This document shows positions 51,871 to 60,125 of a DNA stretch of 64,000 nt, piece by piece; position 1 is the first letter of the stretch, and each line of letters begins with the position of its first letter. The DNA is taken from positions 52,384 to 116,383 of the forward strand of contig DBDJ01000036.1 in NCBI GenBank assembly GCA_002293525.1, given 5' to 3'. The notes under the pieces were generated by a model. The model saw nothing but the letters and a program-made list of their open reading frames with translations, did not search any database and was not told where the DNA came from. The position numbers and the translations under genes were made by a program. This stretch comes from Lachnospiraceae bacterium UBA935 (GTDB taxonomy: Bacteria > Bacillota > Clostridia > Lachnospirales > Lachnospiraceae).

Positions 51871-53673
51871 TTATCGATTGGCTCTTGAAACAAATATACT
51901 GATGCTGCGTTCTTTTACCAGGATGCGCTGGTCTTGACTGGACGGTTCCGGTTCGGTAACCGATATGTCGGTGGATTTCACCAGCTGCCAATTCATTTCC
52001 TTGGGCAGTTTGGGCAAGGCCAGCTCATTGGGGCGCCAATGCAGATTCATCGCGATATAGATAAAATCATCTTCTTTTCCGTTCGGCAGTTTGGCATATT
52101 GCCCGCAGTACATAATACCTACCGAGCGGCTGTAGGGATTAAGATCGGGACGCCAGGCTTCTGTCCCATGATAAGAGACATCAGGGTAGCCGCATTTGGC
52201 CGTGTCCATGATCTGCATCTCCGAAGGCATGCAAAGAATCGGATGCTGCTTACGGAACTCTATCAGGAAGCGGGTAAAATCGGCTATTTCCTTATTCATA
52301 CTCGTTGGATTCCATTTGACCCAGCCGATTTCATTATCCTGACAGTAGGCATTATTGTTGCCGTATCTGGTATTCCCCATTTCATCCCCGCTAAAAAGAA
52401 ACGGGGTTCCCTGCGCCAGAAATATCAGGGACAGGGCATTTTTAATCTGCTTGACACGCAGCCCCTGAATGGTTTTTTTGCGGCTGATGCCTTCCGTTCC
52501 GCAGTTCCAGCTATAATTATAGTCGGTACCGTCCCGGTTGTTTTCACCGTTGTCCTCATTGTGCTTGCGGTCAAAAGCCGTCATGTCGAAAAGGGAAAAG
52601 CCGCCATAATCAGCCATATAATTAACCGTTCCCCGGCCGGCCGGATTGTTTCGGAGGTGATTGATCAAGGCATAGGTCAGATCCTCGTCGCTTTTTAAAA
52701 AACTACGCATCTGGGTGCGGAAATGATCCATGACCACAGCAGTATTGGCATAGCGGGGATGATCCACCCAATAAGAATATTCATGATACAGGATTTTGAT
52801 TCCTGAAAGCAGCGAATCCTGTGTGACAAGGGAAACCGGCAAGTTTTCGCCCAGCAAATGAATCCCGTCGATATGGTATTCTGTCACCCAGTAGCGGAAG
52901 ACATCCAGGATGTCGGCGCGGTTAAAAGAGACCGGAAAGTAAAAGTACATCAATACTTCCATGCCTGCCCCATGCAGTTTCTTGACCATCGTTTTAAAGG
53001 AATGATCCGGCCTTCTGCCGGCACTGTAGGCAGTTTTCGGAGCAAAATAAAAACCCTCTTTAAAACCCCAGCAATTGACGATGTCTCTCGCCTCTTCTGT
53101 GCCGGCGCTTAGTAACTGCTCGCATTCGTCAAATTCATAGGCCGGCATCAATTCAATCGCCGTGACCCCCAGCCGCTTGAAATAGGGAATTTTTTCAGCG
53201 ATTCCTTCGAAGGTGCCCCGGTGCTTGACGCCGGAGCTCTTGTGCATGGTAAAAGCGCGGACGTTCAGTCCATAGATGATACTTTTATCATAGGAAATGT
53301 CCGGCTGCCGGTCATCTTCCCAGTCAAAATCGTCAATATAAAAGCCGCCGCAGCGTTTCCCCTCCGCAGGCTCTCCCCACGATTCATTGCCGGCAATCAG
53401 GCCGGCATAACGGTCAGTTATTCTTTCCTGGTTATTATAATACTGATAACGATACTGTTCCGGCTCCGTTACAGCGACCTTTACCCCCCAGAGCTGGCCG
53501 CGGCTTCCCTCTTTCTTAAAGGGTACCGTATAGGACTGCCCTTCTTTATCATATAAAATCACGCCGCAATCATTACCGCTGACCTGATCCGTGCAAAAGC
53601 GGATACCGTCCGCTTCCACAATGACGCCCTTGCGATCCGGCCTGAAGTAAGATGCCTCAATCTGCTGTCTCAT
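51871..53673 (-). CDS. Isoamylase/GlgX-like GH13 protein lacking catalytic residues
   Basis: The 600-residue protein follows the glycogen-debranching GH13 plan: an N-terminal beta domain (about 1-115), then the barrel with GLNVRAFTMHKSSGVKHRGTF and a GENNRDGTDYNYSWNCG stretch that is almost the GlgX sequence. Catalytic regions have diverged. Region I reads VLMYFYFPVSFN (no DxxxNH), region II IDGIHLLGENLP (no nucleophile Asp), and region IV NYMADYGGFSL, where GlgX has AHDGF. It therefore looks inactive as a hydrolase and may bind glycan or regulate. The ribosome site is AAGGAG. Confidence 0.85.
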   Translation of the reverse strand: MRQQIEASYFRPDRKGVIVEADGIRFCTDQVSGNDCGVILYDKEGQSYTVPFKKEGSRGQLWGVKVAVTEPEQYRYQYYNNQERITDRYAGLIAGNESWGEPAEGKRCGGFYIDDFDWEDDRQPDISYDKSIIYGLNVRAFTMHKSSGVKHRGTFEGIAEKIPYFKRLGVTAIELMPAYEFDECEQLLSAGTEEARDIVNCWGFKEGFYFAPKTAYSAGRRPDHSFKTMVKKLHGAGMEVLMYFYFPVSFNRADILDVFRYWVTEYHIDGIHLLGENLPVSLVTQDSLLSGIKILYHEYSYWVDHPRYANTAVVMDHFRTQMRSFLKSDEDLTYALINHLRNNPAGRGTVNYMADYGGFSLFDMTAFDRKHNEDNGENNRDGTDYNYSWNCGTEGISRKKTIQGLRVKQIKNALSLIFLAQGTPFLFSGDEMGNTRYGNNNAYCQDNEIGWVKWNPTSMNKEIADFTRFLIEFRKQHPILCMPSEMQIMDTAKCGYPDVSYHGTEAWRPDLNPYSRSVGIMYCGQYAKLPNGKEDDFIYIAMNLHWRPNELALPKLPKEMNWQLVKSTDISVTEPEPSSQDQRILVKERSISIFVSRANR

Positions 53674-53899
53674 AACTATCTCCTTAAGTCAATGCGCAAT
53701 ATAAATTAATATATCATATTTTCTGCATTCTGTGTGAAAAATATTGCTTGTTCCGCTTTTTCTTAGTACAATAAGATCATGTTGGATTCATCGTTTTGCC
53801 GGTACGTACTTTCTATTGTTACCAAATTATGTAAGGTTTATGATCCATAACGGATAAAATATGATGATAATGCCTTTCCGCAGGCAGATAGGAGTTAGC

Positions 53900-54214
53900 A
53901 TGGAAATGGAACATGAAAAAGAGGAAGAAATGACAGTCACTTTGGAACTTGACGACGGCACCTCGGTCACCTGTGCCATCGTCACCATCTTAACGGTAAA
54001 TGAGCAGGATTATATTGCCTTGCTTCCGCTTGATGAGAATGACGAAAATAAAAATGGCGAGGTGTGGTTCTATCGTTATTGCGAGGATGAAGATGACGTA
54101 AACAGCGATCCCGAGCTCTCATATATAGAGGATGACGATGAATATGAGCTGGTCGCCGATGCATTTGACGAATTTCTGGATAATGAAGAATTTGACGAGC
54201 TGATGCCGGAATAA
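53900..54214 (+). CDS. DUF1292 acidic protein
   Basis: With the start at the ATG 5 nt after GGAG, the protein has 104 residues. It matches DUF1292 in VTLELDDGTSVTCAIVTILTVNEQDYIALLPL and VWFYRY, followed by a highly acidic C terminus. Such proteins are widespread in Firmicutes and have no known function. An upstream ATG at 53861 is possible but has no ribosome site. The gap 53674-53860 holds no gene. Confidence 0.82.
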   Translation: MEMEHEKEEEMTVTLELDDGTSVTCAIVTILTVNEQDYIALLPLDENDENKNGEVWFYRYCEDEDDVNSDPELSYIEDDDEYELVADAFDEFLDNEEFDELMPE

Positions 54215-54254
54215 AACCGGAAAACTCTATAACTAACTTTTTCAGGAAAAGGAT

Positions 54255-56093
54255 TCAGAGCAAAGTAGCCAAGAAGCGGGAAGGGATGTCTTTCGGTGAG
54301 GCCGTGTACAGCAGCCAGAGCTTTTCTTTTGCCCTGGTCATGCCGACATAAAAAAGCCGCCGCTCTTCTTCAATCTGTTCTGCCGTGAGGGACTTCCGGC
54401 CGGGCAATATCCCTTCATTGAGATGTGGCAGGAAGACGGTATGAAACTCCAGGCCTTTGGAACTGTGCATGGTGATCAGCCGGATGCCCTTACTTTCGTT
54501 CTTGACATGCTCCGGCTTCTTTGTCTTTTGGTTCTGAGTGCGGCTTCGCTCTGTCAAACCGAACCACGCTTCAAAGGCAGGACAGTCTTTCGTGCTTTCT
54601 TGAATCGCCGCAGCGATTTCCAGCCATTCCTCATACTCCCCGGGACGGGCCCGCTCTTTCAGATAGCGGTCATAGCCGATTCCTTTTCTAATATAATGCA
54701 CGGCAAGAAAGGGCGACATCCGGGCGATCCGGTCACAGTCGGCAAAGAATCTTTTTATTTCGTTCTGTCCGTCAATATTTTCCCGGTAATACTCCAGTAC
54801 TTTTCGTTCCTCGACCGGCTCCTCGATATCGGCAACCGATTTCCTGCTGATATATCGCATGGGTTTATTGATGATGTTAAGAAAGCGGCCTCTTGTTTTT
54901 TCCTGGCTGGCAAAACGGATATAGTCTATAATATCGGTGGCAATAAAATGGTCAAACACATTCCTTGTCTTTTCAGCCGTTTGAATCTCGATTCCCTTTC
55001 CCGCGCATTTTGCCGCCACCTGGGAGACCTCATGATTGGTCCGCAGAATAACCGCTGATTCTTTTCTGACCTCAGCTGGCAGGCTTTGGATCTCCTGTAG
55101 TAAAAAGTCATATTCGCTTTCCTTATCGGTAAAGGAGCGGATCATCACCTCACTTCCGTCCCTTAATGATCTTCCCTGCTTCGCGATCCGCTGCCGGTTG
55201 CAGGAAATCACTTTGTCAGCGGCCAGTACGATCGGTCGGGTGCTGCGGTAATTCATGTCCAGGAAGATCTGCTGTCCGTCTGGATAGTCATGTAAGAATT
55301 CCTGCATTACCGCGGGACTGGCACCGCGAAAGGCGTAAATGGACTGGTCGTCATCTCCCACCCCGAAGATATGATTGTCTGGCGCTGCCAATAACCTAAG
55401 CACCTGATATTGAAGCCGGTTAATATCCTGAAACTCGTCCACCAGAAGATGTGAAAAATAGCTTTGCCATTCCTGAAGCAGCCGCGGCTTGGCCATCAGC
55501 ATATCATAACAGCAGCGGATCATGTCATCGAAGTCCAGCTTGTGGAGGCATTGCAGCATGTCACGGTATTCCTCATAGATCTCTTTGATATGCTTAAGGG
55601 CAGGGCTGTTTTCCTTTCCGTTATCGGAATCCGGCACTTCCTCTAGGGCTTCCCTATTTTTTATGCGGCTGATCTCATGGAGAATCTCCGTACATTCCGC
55701 CGGATCGATATAGGGTATGGAAAAGCTTCGCTGCACGATTCCGGTTAACATTTTTTTCTTCTCGGCTTCGCCTATCAGCGAATAATCCTGGAAATAACCC
55801 GAACGCGACAAGATTTGATAATACACGCTATGAAAAGTGCCGAAATTGACTGCGGAGTAAGAGCGCCTAATTTCGCGCAAAAAACGCGACTGCATTTCTT
55901 TTGCCGCTGCTTTGGTAAAGGTAATGACCAGGATGTTTTCCGGGGAAATCTTTTGTACCTCGATCAGATATTGAAGACGTTTCACAATGGTAAAGGTTTT
56001 CCCGCTGCCGGGACCGGCAATGACCTGGACCGGGCCGCCCGGGTGGCAGACCGCGCACCGCTGAGACGGATTCATGAGCTGTAAGTAAGACAA
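54255..56093 (-). CDS. UvrD/PcrA-type DNA helicase, short form
   Basis: The 612-residue superfamily 1 helicase has GPGSGKTFTIVKRL, VDEFQDIN, GVGDDDQSIYAFRGA, DMNYRSTRPI, TMHSSKGLEFHTVFLP and VGMTRAKEKL. It is about 120 residues shorter than PcrA and lacks its C-terminal tail, so it may be a paralogue of the main PcrA. The start is a TTG after AAGGAG. It is convergent with the DUF1292 gene. Confidence 0.9.
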   Translation of the reverse strand: MSYLQLMNPSQRCAVCHPGGPVQVIAGPGSGKTFTIVKRLQYLIEVQKISPENILVITFTKAAAKEMQSRFLREIRRSYSAVNFGTFHSVYYQILSRSGYFQDYSLIGEAEKKKMLTGIVQRSFSIPYIDPAECTEILHEISRIKNREALEEVPDSDNGKENSPALKHIKEIYEEYRDMLQCLHKLDFDDMIRCCYDMLMAKPRLLQEWQSYFSHLLVDEFQDINRLQYQVLRLLAAPDNHIFGVGDDDQSIYAFRGASPAVMQEFLHDYPDGQQIFLDMNYRSTRPIVLAADKVISCNRQRIAKQGRSLRDGSEVMIRSFTDKESEYDFLLQEIQSLPAEVRKESAVILRTNHEVSQVAAKCAGKGIEIQTAEKTRNVFDHFIATDIIDYIRFASQEKTRGRFLNIINKPMRYISRKSVADIEEPVEERKVLEYYRENIDGQNEIKRFFADCDRIARMSPFLAVHYIRKGIGYDRYLKERARPGEYEEWLEIAAAIQESTKDCPAFEAWFGLTERSRTQNQKTKKPEHVKNESKGIRLITMHSSKGLEFHTVFLPHLNEGILPGRKSLTAEQIEEERRLFYVGMTRAKEKLWLLYTASPKDIPSRFLATLL

Positions 56094-56151
56094 ATCTACT
56101 CCTTATTTAAGAATGAATTCAGACTGTTCATGGGCAATGTTTACCCGGAAC

Positions 56152-58185
56152 TCATAGAAACAAGCTCCCGACTTGGTATACCAGCACCGCCGCCAGCCAG
56201 GCAAAGGCCACCTGAAAAACCATCAGCCCCACCGTAAACCGCGTCGATCCGCTCTCCTTCCATATCGTCCCGACTGCCGCCGCGCAAGGAACATAAAGCA
56301 GACAGAAAACCATCATCGCATATGCATTTAAAGCCCCGAAATCCGGCGCAATCAGGCGGATCTGGTCAATCATGCTTCCGGTTGTGTTCATCTGGCCATT
56401 GGCGCCGAACAGCACTATAAAGCTGGATACCACTACTTCCTTGGCGGAAATCCCCGATATCAGCGCGATGGCAATCTGCCACATCCCCAGTCCGGCCGGT
56501 TTTAGCAGCGGTACCAGGGCTCTTCCGATCACAGCACCGTAACTGTCCGCCGGATTGCTGACCATGCCGCCCGGCCCAAAGTTCAATAACAGCCAGATCA
56601 CGATACTGACGGCAAAGATGACTGTGCCGGCCTTGGTCAGATAATGCCTCAGCTTATCCCCGACAAATATTCTGATCGTCCTGAAATTGGGCCGTTTATA
56701 CTCCGGCAATTCGATCAGAAGCGACTCGTTATCCTTATTTTTTCCCAGGATATGCAGGGCTTTTGCGATCAGGACAGCGCAGGCGACTCCCAGGATATAC
56801 ATAGAGAAAGCCGCAAGTCCCGCATATTCACCAAAAAACATGCCGGAGAACAAGACATAAACCGGCAGCTTAGCCGAACAGGACATAAACGGAATGATGA
56901 TCATCGTCCGTCTCCGGTCCCGCTCTGATTCCAGGGAGCGAACCGCCATAATGGCCGGAACGGTACAGCCAAAGCCCAGGATCATCGGCAGGAAAGCCTT
57001 GCCGGAAAGCCCGGCTTTTCCCATGATGCCATCCATGACATAGGCCACTCTGGCCATATAGCCGCTGTCTTCCAGAATAGCCAGTGCCAAAAACAAGATA
57101 GCCAGATTGGGAATAAAAGTAAGGATTGCGCCGACCCCGGAGATGATCCCGTCAACGATCAAGGAAACCAGCCAGTCAGAAACAGGCATGGCCGCAAGCA
57201 GGTTATTAACCGCACCCGTCAGAACCTCCAGCAAGACTTCAAAATATCCTTTCAGCCAGTCTCCAATGGTAAAGGTGAAAAAGAAAATCAGCCCCATAAT
57301 AGCTAAAAAAATCGGCACCCCGAAATATGGGCTGGTTAGTATGTGATCCGCCCGGTCGGTACTTTTCTTCACTTTGTCCTGGTATAAGATGACCTCATTA
57401 ATCACACTTTCTATGTAAGCATATTTGGCCTGGATAATTTCTTTTTCATAGCTTTTATTGACGATGTCGGTGATCCTGACCGGATGATCGGACTTTACAG
57501 CTTCGTCATCCTCAAGAAGCTTGACAGCATGCCAGCGGACCAAGGAATGGGTGGGATAACGGGCACTCATAATAACCGACAGTTTGTCGATCTTGCTCTC
57601 AATAAGGGGACCATAGTCAATCACAAATTCATGAGGTTCGTTCGCATAGTGATGAAGGATGGCATGAAGGAGAATGTCGAGCCCTTTTTTTTTGATGGCG
57701 GAAATCGGTATCACCGGGATGTCCCCCAGCATTTCCGGAAGCCTGTGAAGATCAATCTCCAGTCCCCGTTCTTCGACAATGTCCATCATATTCAGGGCCA
57801 GGATGACCGGCTTCCCCAATTCCAGCAGCTGCATGGTGAGATAAAGATTCCGCTCCAGAGAGGAAGCGTCAACGATGTTGATTATGGCATCTATCTCTTC
57901 ATCCATAAGGCATTGTCTGGTGATCTGCTCTTCGATGGTATAAGACGTGAGGGAATAGATGCCCGGTGTGTCTGTCAATGTTATGGGAATGTCCTGATAT
58001 ACGGCGGTGCCTTCTTTTTTTTCCACCGTAACACCGGGCCAGTTGGCTACTTTCAGGTGAGCGCCGGTGAGGGCATTGAAAAGTGTCGTTTTGCCGCAGT
58101 TGGGATTGCCTGCCAGGGCAACATGGATGGATTCTTTGATTGTTTCTTTGATTGTTTCTTTGATAGTGGCATTGCTGGTCATCAC
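56152..58185 (-). CDS. feoB: Ferrous iron transporter FeoB
   Basis: The 677-residue protein has an N-terminal G domain (GNPNCGKTTLFNALTG, DTPGIYSLTSYTIEE, LNMMD) and a C-terminal membrane region with the gate-like motifs MSCSAKLPVYVLFSG and GFGCTVPAIMAVRSLE. It imports Fe2+. The N terminus has a 12-bp tandem repeat encoding TIKE repeats just before the G domain. It lies 11 bp after feoA. Confidence 0.95.
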   Translation of the reverse strand: MMTSNATIKETIKETIKESIHVALAGNPNCGKTTLFNALTGAHLKVANWPGVTVEKKEGTAVYQDIPITLTDTPGIYSLTSYTIEEQITRQCLMDEEIDAIINIVDASSLERNLYLTMQLLELGKPVILALNMMDIVEERGLEIDLHRLPEMLGDIPVIPISAIKKKGLDILLHAILHHYANEPHEFVIDYGPLIESKIDKLSVIMSARYPTHSLVRWHAVKLLEDDEAVKSDHPVRITDIVNKSYEKEIIQAKYAYIESVINEVILYQDKVKKSTDRADHILTSPYFGVPIFLAIMGLIFFFTFTIGDWLKGYFEVLLEVLTGAVNNLLAAMPVSDWLVSLIVDGIISGVGAILTFIPNLAILFLALAILEDSGYMARVAYVMDGIMGKAGLSGKAFLPMILGFGCTVPAIMAVRSLESERDRRRTMIIIPFMSCSAKLPVYVLFSGMFFGEYAGLAAFSMYILGVACAVLIAKALHILGKNKDNESLLIELPEYKRPNFRTIRIFVGDKLRHYLTKAGTVIFAVSIVIWLLLNFGPGGMVSNPADSYGAVIGRALVPLLKPAGLGMWQIAIALISGISAKEVVVSSFIVLFGANGQMNTTGSMIDQIRLIAPDFGALNAYAMMVFCLLYVPCAAAVGTIWKESGSTRFTVGLMVFQVAFAWLAAVLVYQVGSLFL

Positions 58186-58196
58186 GGATCTCTCTC

Positions 58197-58469
58197 CTAA
58201 CGGCGCTCGGCGCTCTTCATCGAAACGGTCTCGCTATCGTTAATCTCCGGCAACGGTATGATTTCTATGCCGTTTAAGATGCGTCTGCCTAAAGCGAGCC
58301 GCGTTCCTCTTACGGCGATAATCATCGCTCCGTTTTTCTTCCGGTTCAAGACCTTGACACGGGTTCCGTCGTTAAGCCCCAAAGCCTGCAGCCGTCTGCT
58401 GGTCTTCTCTTCTATATATAGACTCCTGACTTCATATTCCTGATCCTTTATTCCCTCAAACAATGTCAT
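58197..58469 (-). CDS. feoA: FeoA domain protein
   Basis: The start is set at the ATG after GAGAGGCTTACAA, giving 90 residues; an upstream in-frame start at 58523 would overlap the operator. The SH3-like FeoA domain carries RRLQALGLNDGTRVKVL and GTRLALGRRILNGIEI. It supports FeoB-dependent iron uptake. It is preceded by a promoter and a palindromic site that could bind an iron-responsive repressor. Confidence 0.9.
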   Translation of the reverse strand: MTLFEGIKDQEYEVRSLYIEEKTSRRLQALGLNDGTRVKVLNRKKNGAMIIAVRGTRLALGRRILNGIEIIPLPEINDSETVSMKSAERR

Positions 58470-58522
58470 TTGTAAGCCTCTCATCTGAATGTGCAACTGA
58501 CGCCGGCCTTTGCAATCACACA

Positions 58523-58543
58523 TAATGTTAGCTAACGCTAACC
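58523..58543. promoter_or_regulatory. Candidate iron-repressor operator upstream of feoAB
   Basis: The overlapping palindromes GTTAGCTAAC and GTTAGCTAACGCTAAC resemble DtxR/IdeR-type operators (TTAG...CTAA half-sites). They lie just past the -10 box of the feo promoter, where a repressor would block transcription. Confidence 0.5.
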
Positions 58544-58554
58544 GTGCTGGTCAT

Positions 58555-58583
58555 AATTTACCATATTATGTTGGCATTGTCAA
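58555..58583 (-). promoter_or_regulatory. Promoter of feoAB
   Basis: TTGACA (58578-58583) and TAAATT (58555-58560) on the minus strand are separated by 17 bp. Confidence 0.65.
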
Positions 58584-58628
58584 TACTGAATAAGTAAACC
58601 TTGGTTGACAAGAAGAAGTAGAAAAATA

Positions 58629-58833
58629 GTTACAGTTCAGACCACGCGAGGTGTTTTGCGCGTTCAAAAAATAGGGAATACTTTTGCGCAAAATCCCGAG
58701 AATAGCAAGCACCAAATCGCACGTTTTTAGCGATTTATAGTTGTGTTCTTTACAACTTGTGCATAACGTTCGCAGAACGTTGTTACTGTGGAGCAGTGGT
58801 TTGATGCACTTCGGCTAGGGTCTGAACAGTAAC
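58629..58833 (-). repeat. Dispersed repeat family B, copy 2 (205 bp)
   Basis: Read on the minus strand this element starts GTTACTGTTCAGACC and ends with the inverse of GTTACAGTTCAGACC, so its ends are 15-bp inverted repeats with one mismatch. It matches the 128-bp copy at 20949-21076 at both ends and has about 77 bp more in the middle, including an AAATCGC/GCGATTT hairpin. No target duplication is evident and there is no open frame. Confidence 0.85.
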
Positions 58834-58920
58834 GAAGGAACCTTCACTTGACAAGTTTCTCCGTTTTTGTTCTAACATACTATAATATTAAATTCATTTT
58901 GAATTTATGAAAGGATTTTC

Positions 58921-59091
58921 ATGAATAATTATAATTGTAACGAATATATTGAACAATACCCTGTTGCGATGGCCTATGTCCCATGGCAACAGTCTACCAA
59001 TGTGTTCGAGGATCTGAACAAAGCGTTTTCCGTCGGCACGATTTTTCCCGAACTGGAAAAACCCTTTACCGGAAGGAGATGTGTAAAATGA
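58921..59091 (+). CDS. cotJA: Spore coat-associated protein CotJA
   Basis: The 56-residue protein has the CotJA pattern PVAMAYVPWQQ, FEDLNKAFSVGTIFPELEKPF. The ATG follows GAAAGGA. It is the first gene of a cotJ operon expressed in the mother cell during sporulation in Bacillus. CATACTAT at 58879-58886 resembles a sigma-E -10 box, but no matching -35 was found. Its TGA overlaps the cotJB ATG. Confidence 0.88.
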   Translation: MNNYNCNEYIEQYPVAMAYVPWQQSTNVFEDLNKAFSVGTIFPELEKPFTGRRCVK

Positions 59092-59360
59092 GGCCCAATA
59101 TGACGAATGAACGTGCAAAATTATATCATTCTATTAATGTCTACAGTTTTGTCATTGTTGAAATGATAGAATATCTGGATACTCATCCCAATGATAAAGA
59201 AGCAATTGGATACTTAAATCATTATGTCCGCCAAAAAAACCAAGCAATGTCGGAATATTCAGAAAAATACGGACCGCTTAATATCACCGCCTCCCCTGAG
59301 GGTAACAGCGATGAATGGAAATGGGCCACTCAGCCGATGCCTTGGGAAGGAGGATTTTAA
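59088..59360 (+). CDS. cotJB: Spore coat protein CotJB
   Basis: The 90-residue protein starts at the ATG overlapping the cotJA stop. It has LYHSINVYSFVIVEMIEYLDTHP, a YVRQKNQAMSEYSEKYGPL segment and the WATQPMPWEGG C terminus, all typical of CotJB. It is translated with cotJA and precedes cotJC by 3 bp. Confidence 0.9.
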   Translation: MRPNMTNERAKLYHSINVYSFVIVEMIEYLDTHPNDKEAIGYLNHYVRQKNQAMSEYSEKYGPLNITASPEGNSDEWKWATQPMPWEGGF

Positions 59361-59363
59361 TAT

Positions 59364-59615
59364 ATGTGGAATTATGAAAAAAGACTGCAGTTTCCGGTCA
59401 ATATAACCCAACCAAACGCCAAAATGGCTCAAGTGATCATGAGCCAGTACGGCGGCCCCGACGGTGAACTGGGGGCCAGCATGCGCTATCTTTCCCAGCG
59501 CTATAGCATGCCTTATCCTGAGGTGGCGGCATTGCTGACGGATATCGGCGGGTCGGTATCGGAGTTGCGTATGTCAATAATAAAGTTCTATAACGATTTT
59601 CCAGACTTTGGATAA
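59364..59615 (+). pseudogene. cotJC: cotJC, interrupted after codon 62
   Basis: Residues 1-62 match CotJC, a manganese-catalase-like coat protein of about 190 residues (MWNYEKRLQFPV, QYGGPDGELGASMRYLSQRYSMP, ALLTDIG). After LLTDIG the frame changes to GSVSELRMSIIKF and stops, where CotJC should read TEELAHLEM. The break falls exactly at the left junction of a serine-integrase element. The 3' part of the gene is not in the window. Precise excision could restore the gene. Confidence 0.88.
59541..59573 (+). other. attL junction in cotJC
   Basis: The cotJC half ends GATATCGG. The element half has a 7-nt spacer, CGGGTCG, then the arm GTATCGGAGTTGCGTAT (59556-59572). This arm is the near-perfect inverse (15/17) of the arm at 62615-62631 next to the right junction. 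Both arms are 7 nt from a shared GG. Confidence 0.8.
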
Positions 59616-59836
59616 TCAGCTTTTACCTCAACAGTATCCATAAGATCATCAATATATTTTTTCATGACATCATTAAAATTATTTGTAAAAACACACACGA
59701 TTATAAATATTATCCGAGCAGATAGCCCACCTTTAACGTCGGCACAAATATATCGTTGCAAGTGCAATCAGTAGCTGATCGGTGACCATAAAGAAAATCG
59801 TTCATATACTATATTGTTGACAGATGCAGGAGGTAA

Positions 59837-60055
59837 ATGATCATTAATACGCAACCTGACATAACGCACAGTAATCATCAGGCCGATATGAAAATAATCC
59901 TGAACCAAGAACAGGAAGCCTTGTTCCACCATTTAATCAAAACCGGTATCTACAAAGAATTACAAAGAATAGAACTGCTTTCCGACAGGCAGTTGAGAAT
60001 GATTCTAAACCTACATAACAAACCACCCAAGGTTAAACTTGAGCATCACTACTGA
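59837..60055 (+). CDS. Small protein upstream of the integrase
   Basis: The 72-residue protein starts after AGGAGG with only 3-nt spacing. ALFHHLIKTGIYKELQRIELLSDRQLRMIL weakly resembles a SHOCT-type helix-turn-helix. It is cotranscribed with the integrase and could be a recombination directionality factor. This is inference from position and size only. Confidence 0.55.
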   Translation: MIINTQPDITHSNHQADMKIILNQEQEALFHHLIKTGIYKELQRIELLSDRQLRMILNLHNKPPKVKLEHHY

Positions 60056-60125
60056 ACATGGTTTAATATCTGCGGTGATGTTTTTCATATATATGCCTAT
60101 CACATTTTATTAAAGGGGCTAACAT

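Noticed and set aside
59600..59700. Minus-strand frame reading out of the element across attL (MKKYIDDLMDTVEV start)
   Set aside because: No ribosome site and only about 26 residues; it may be a chance frame formed at the junction.
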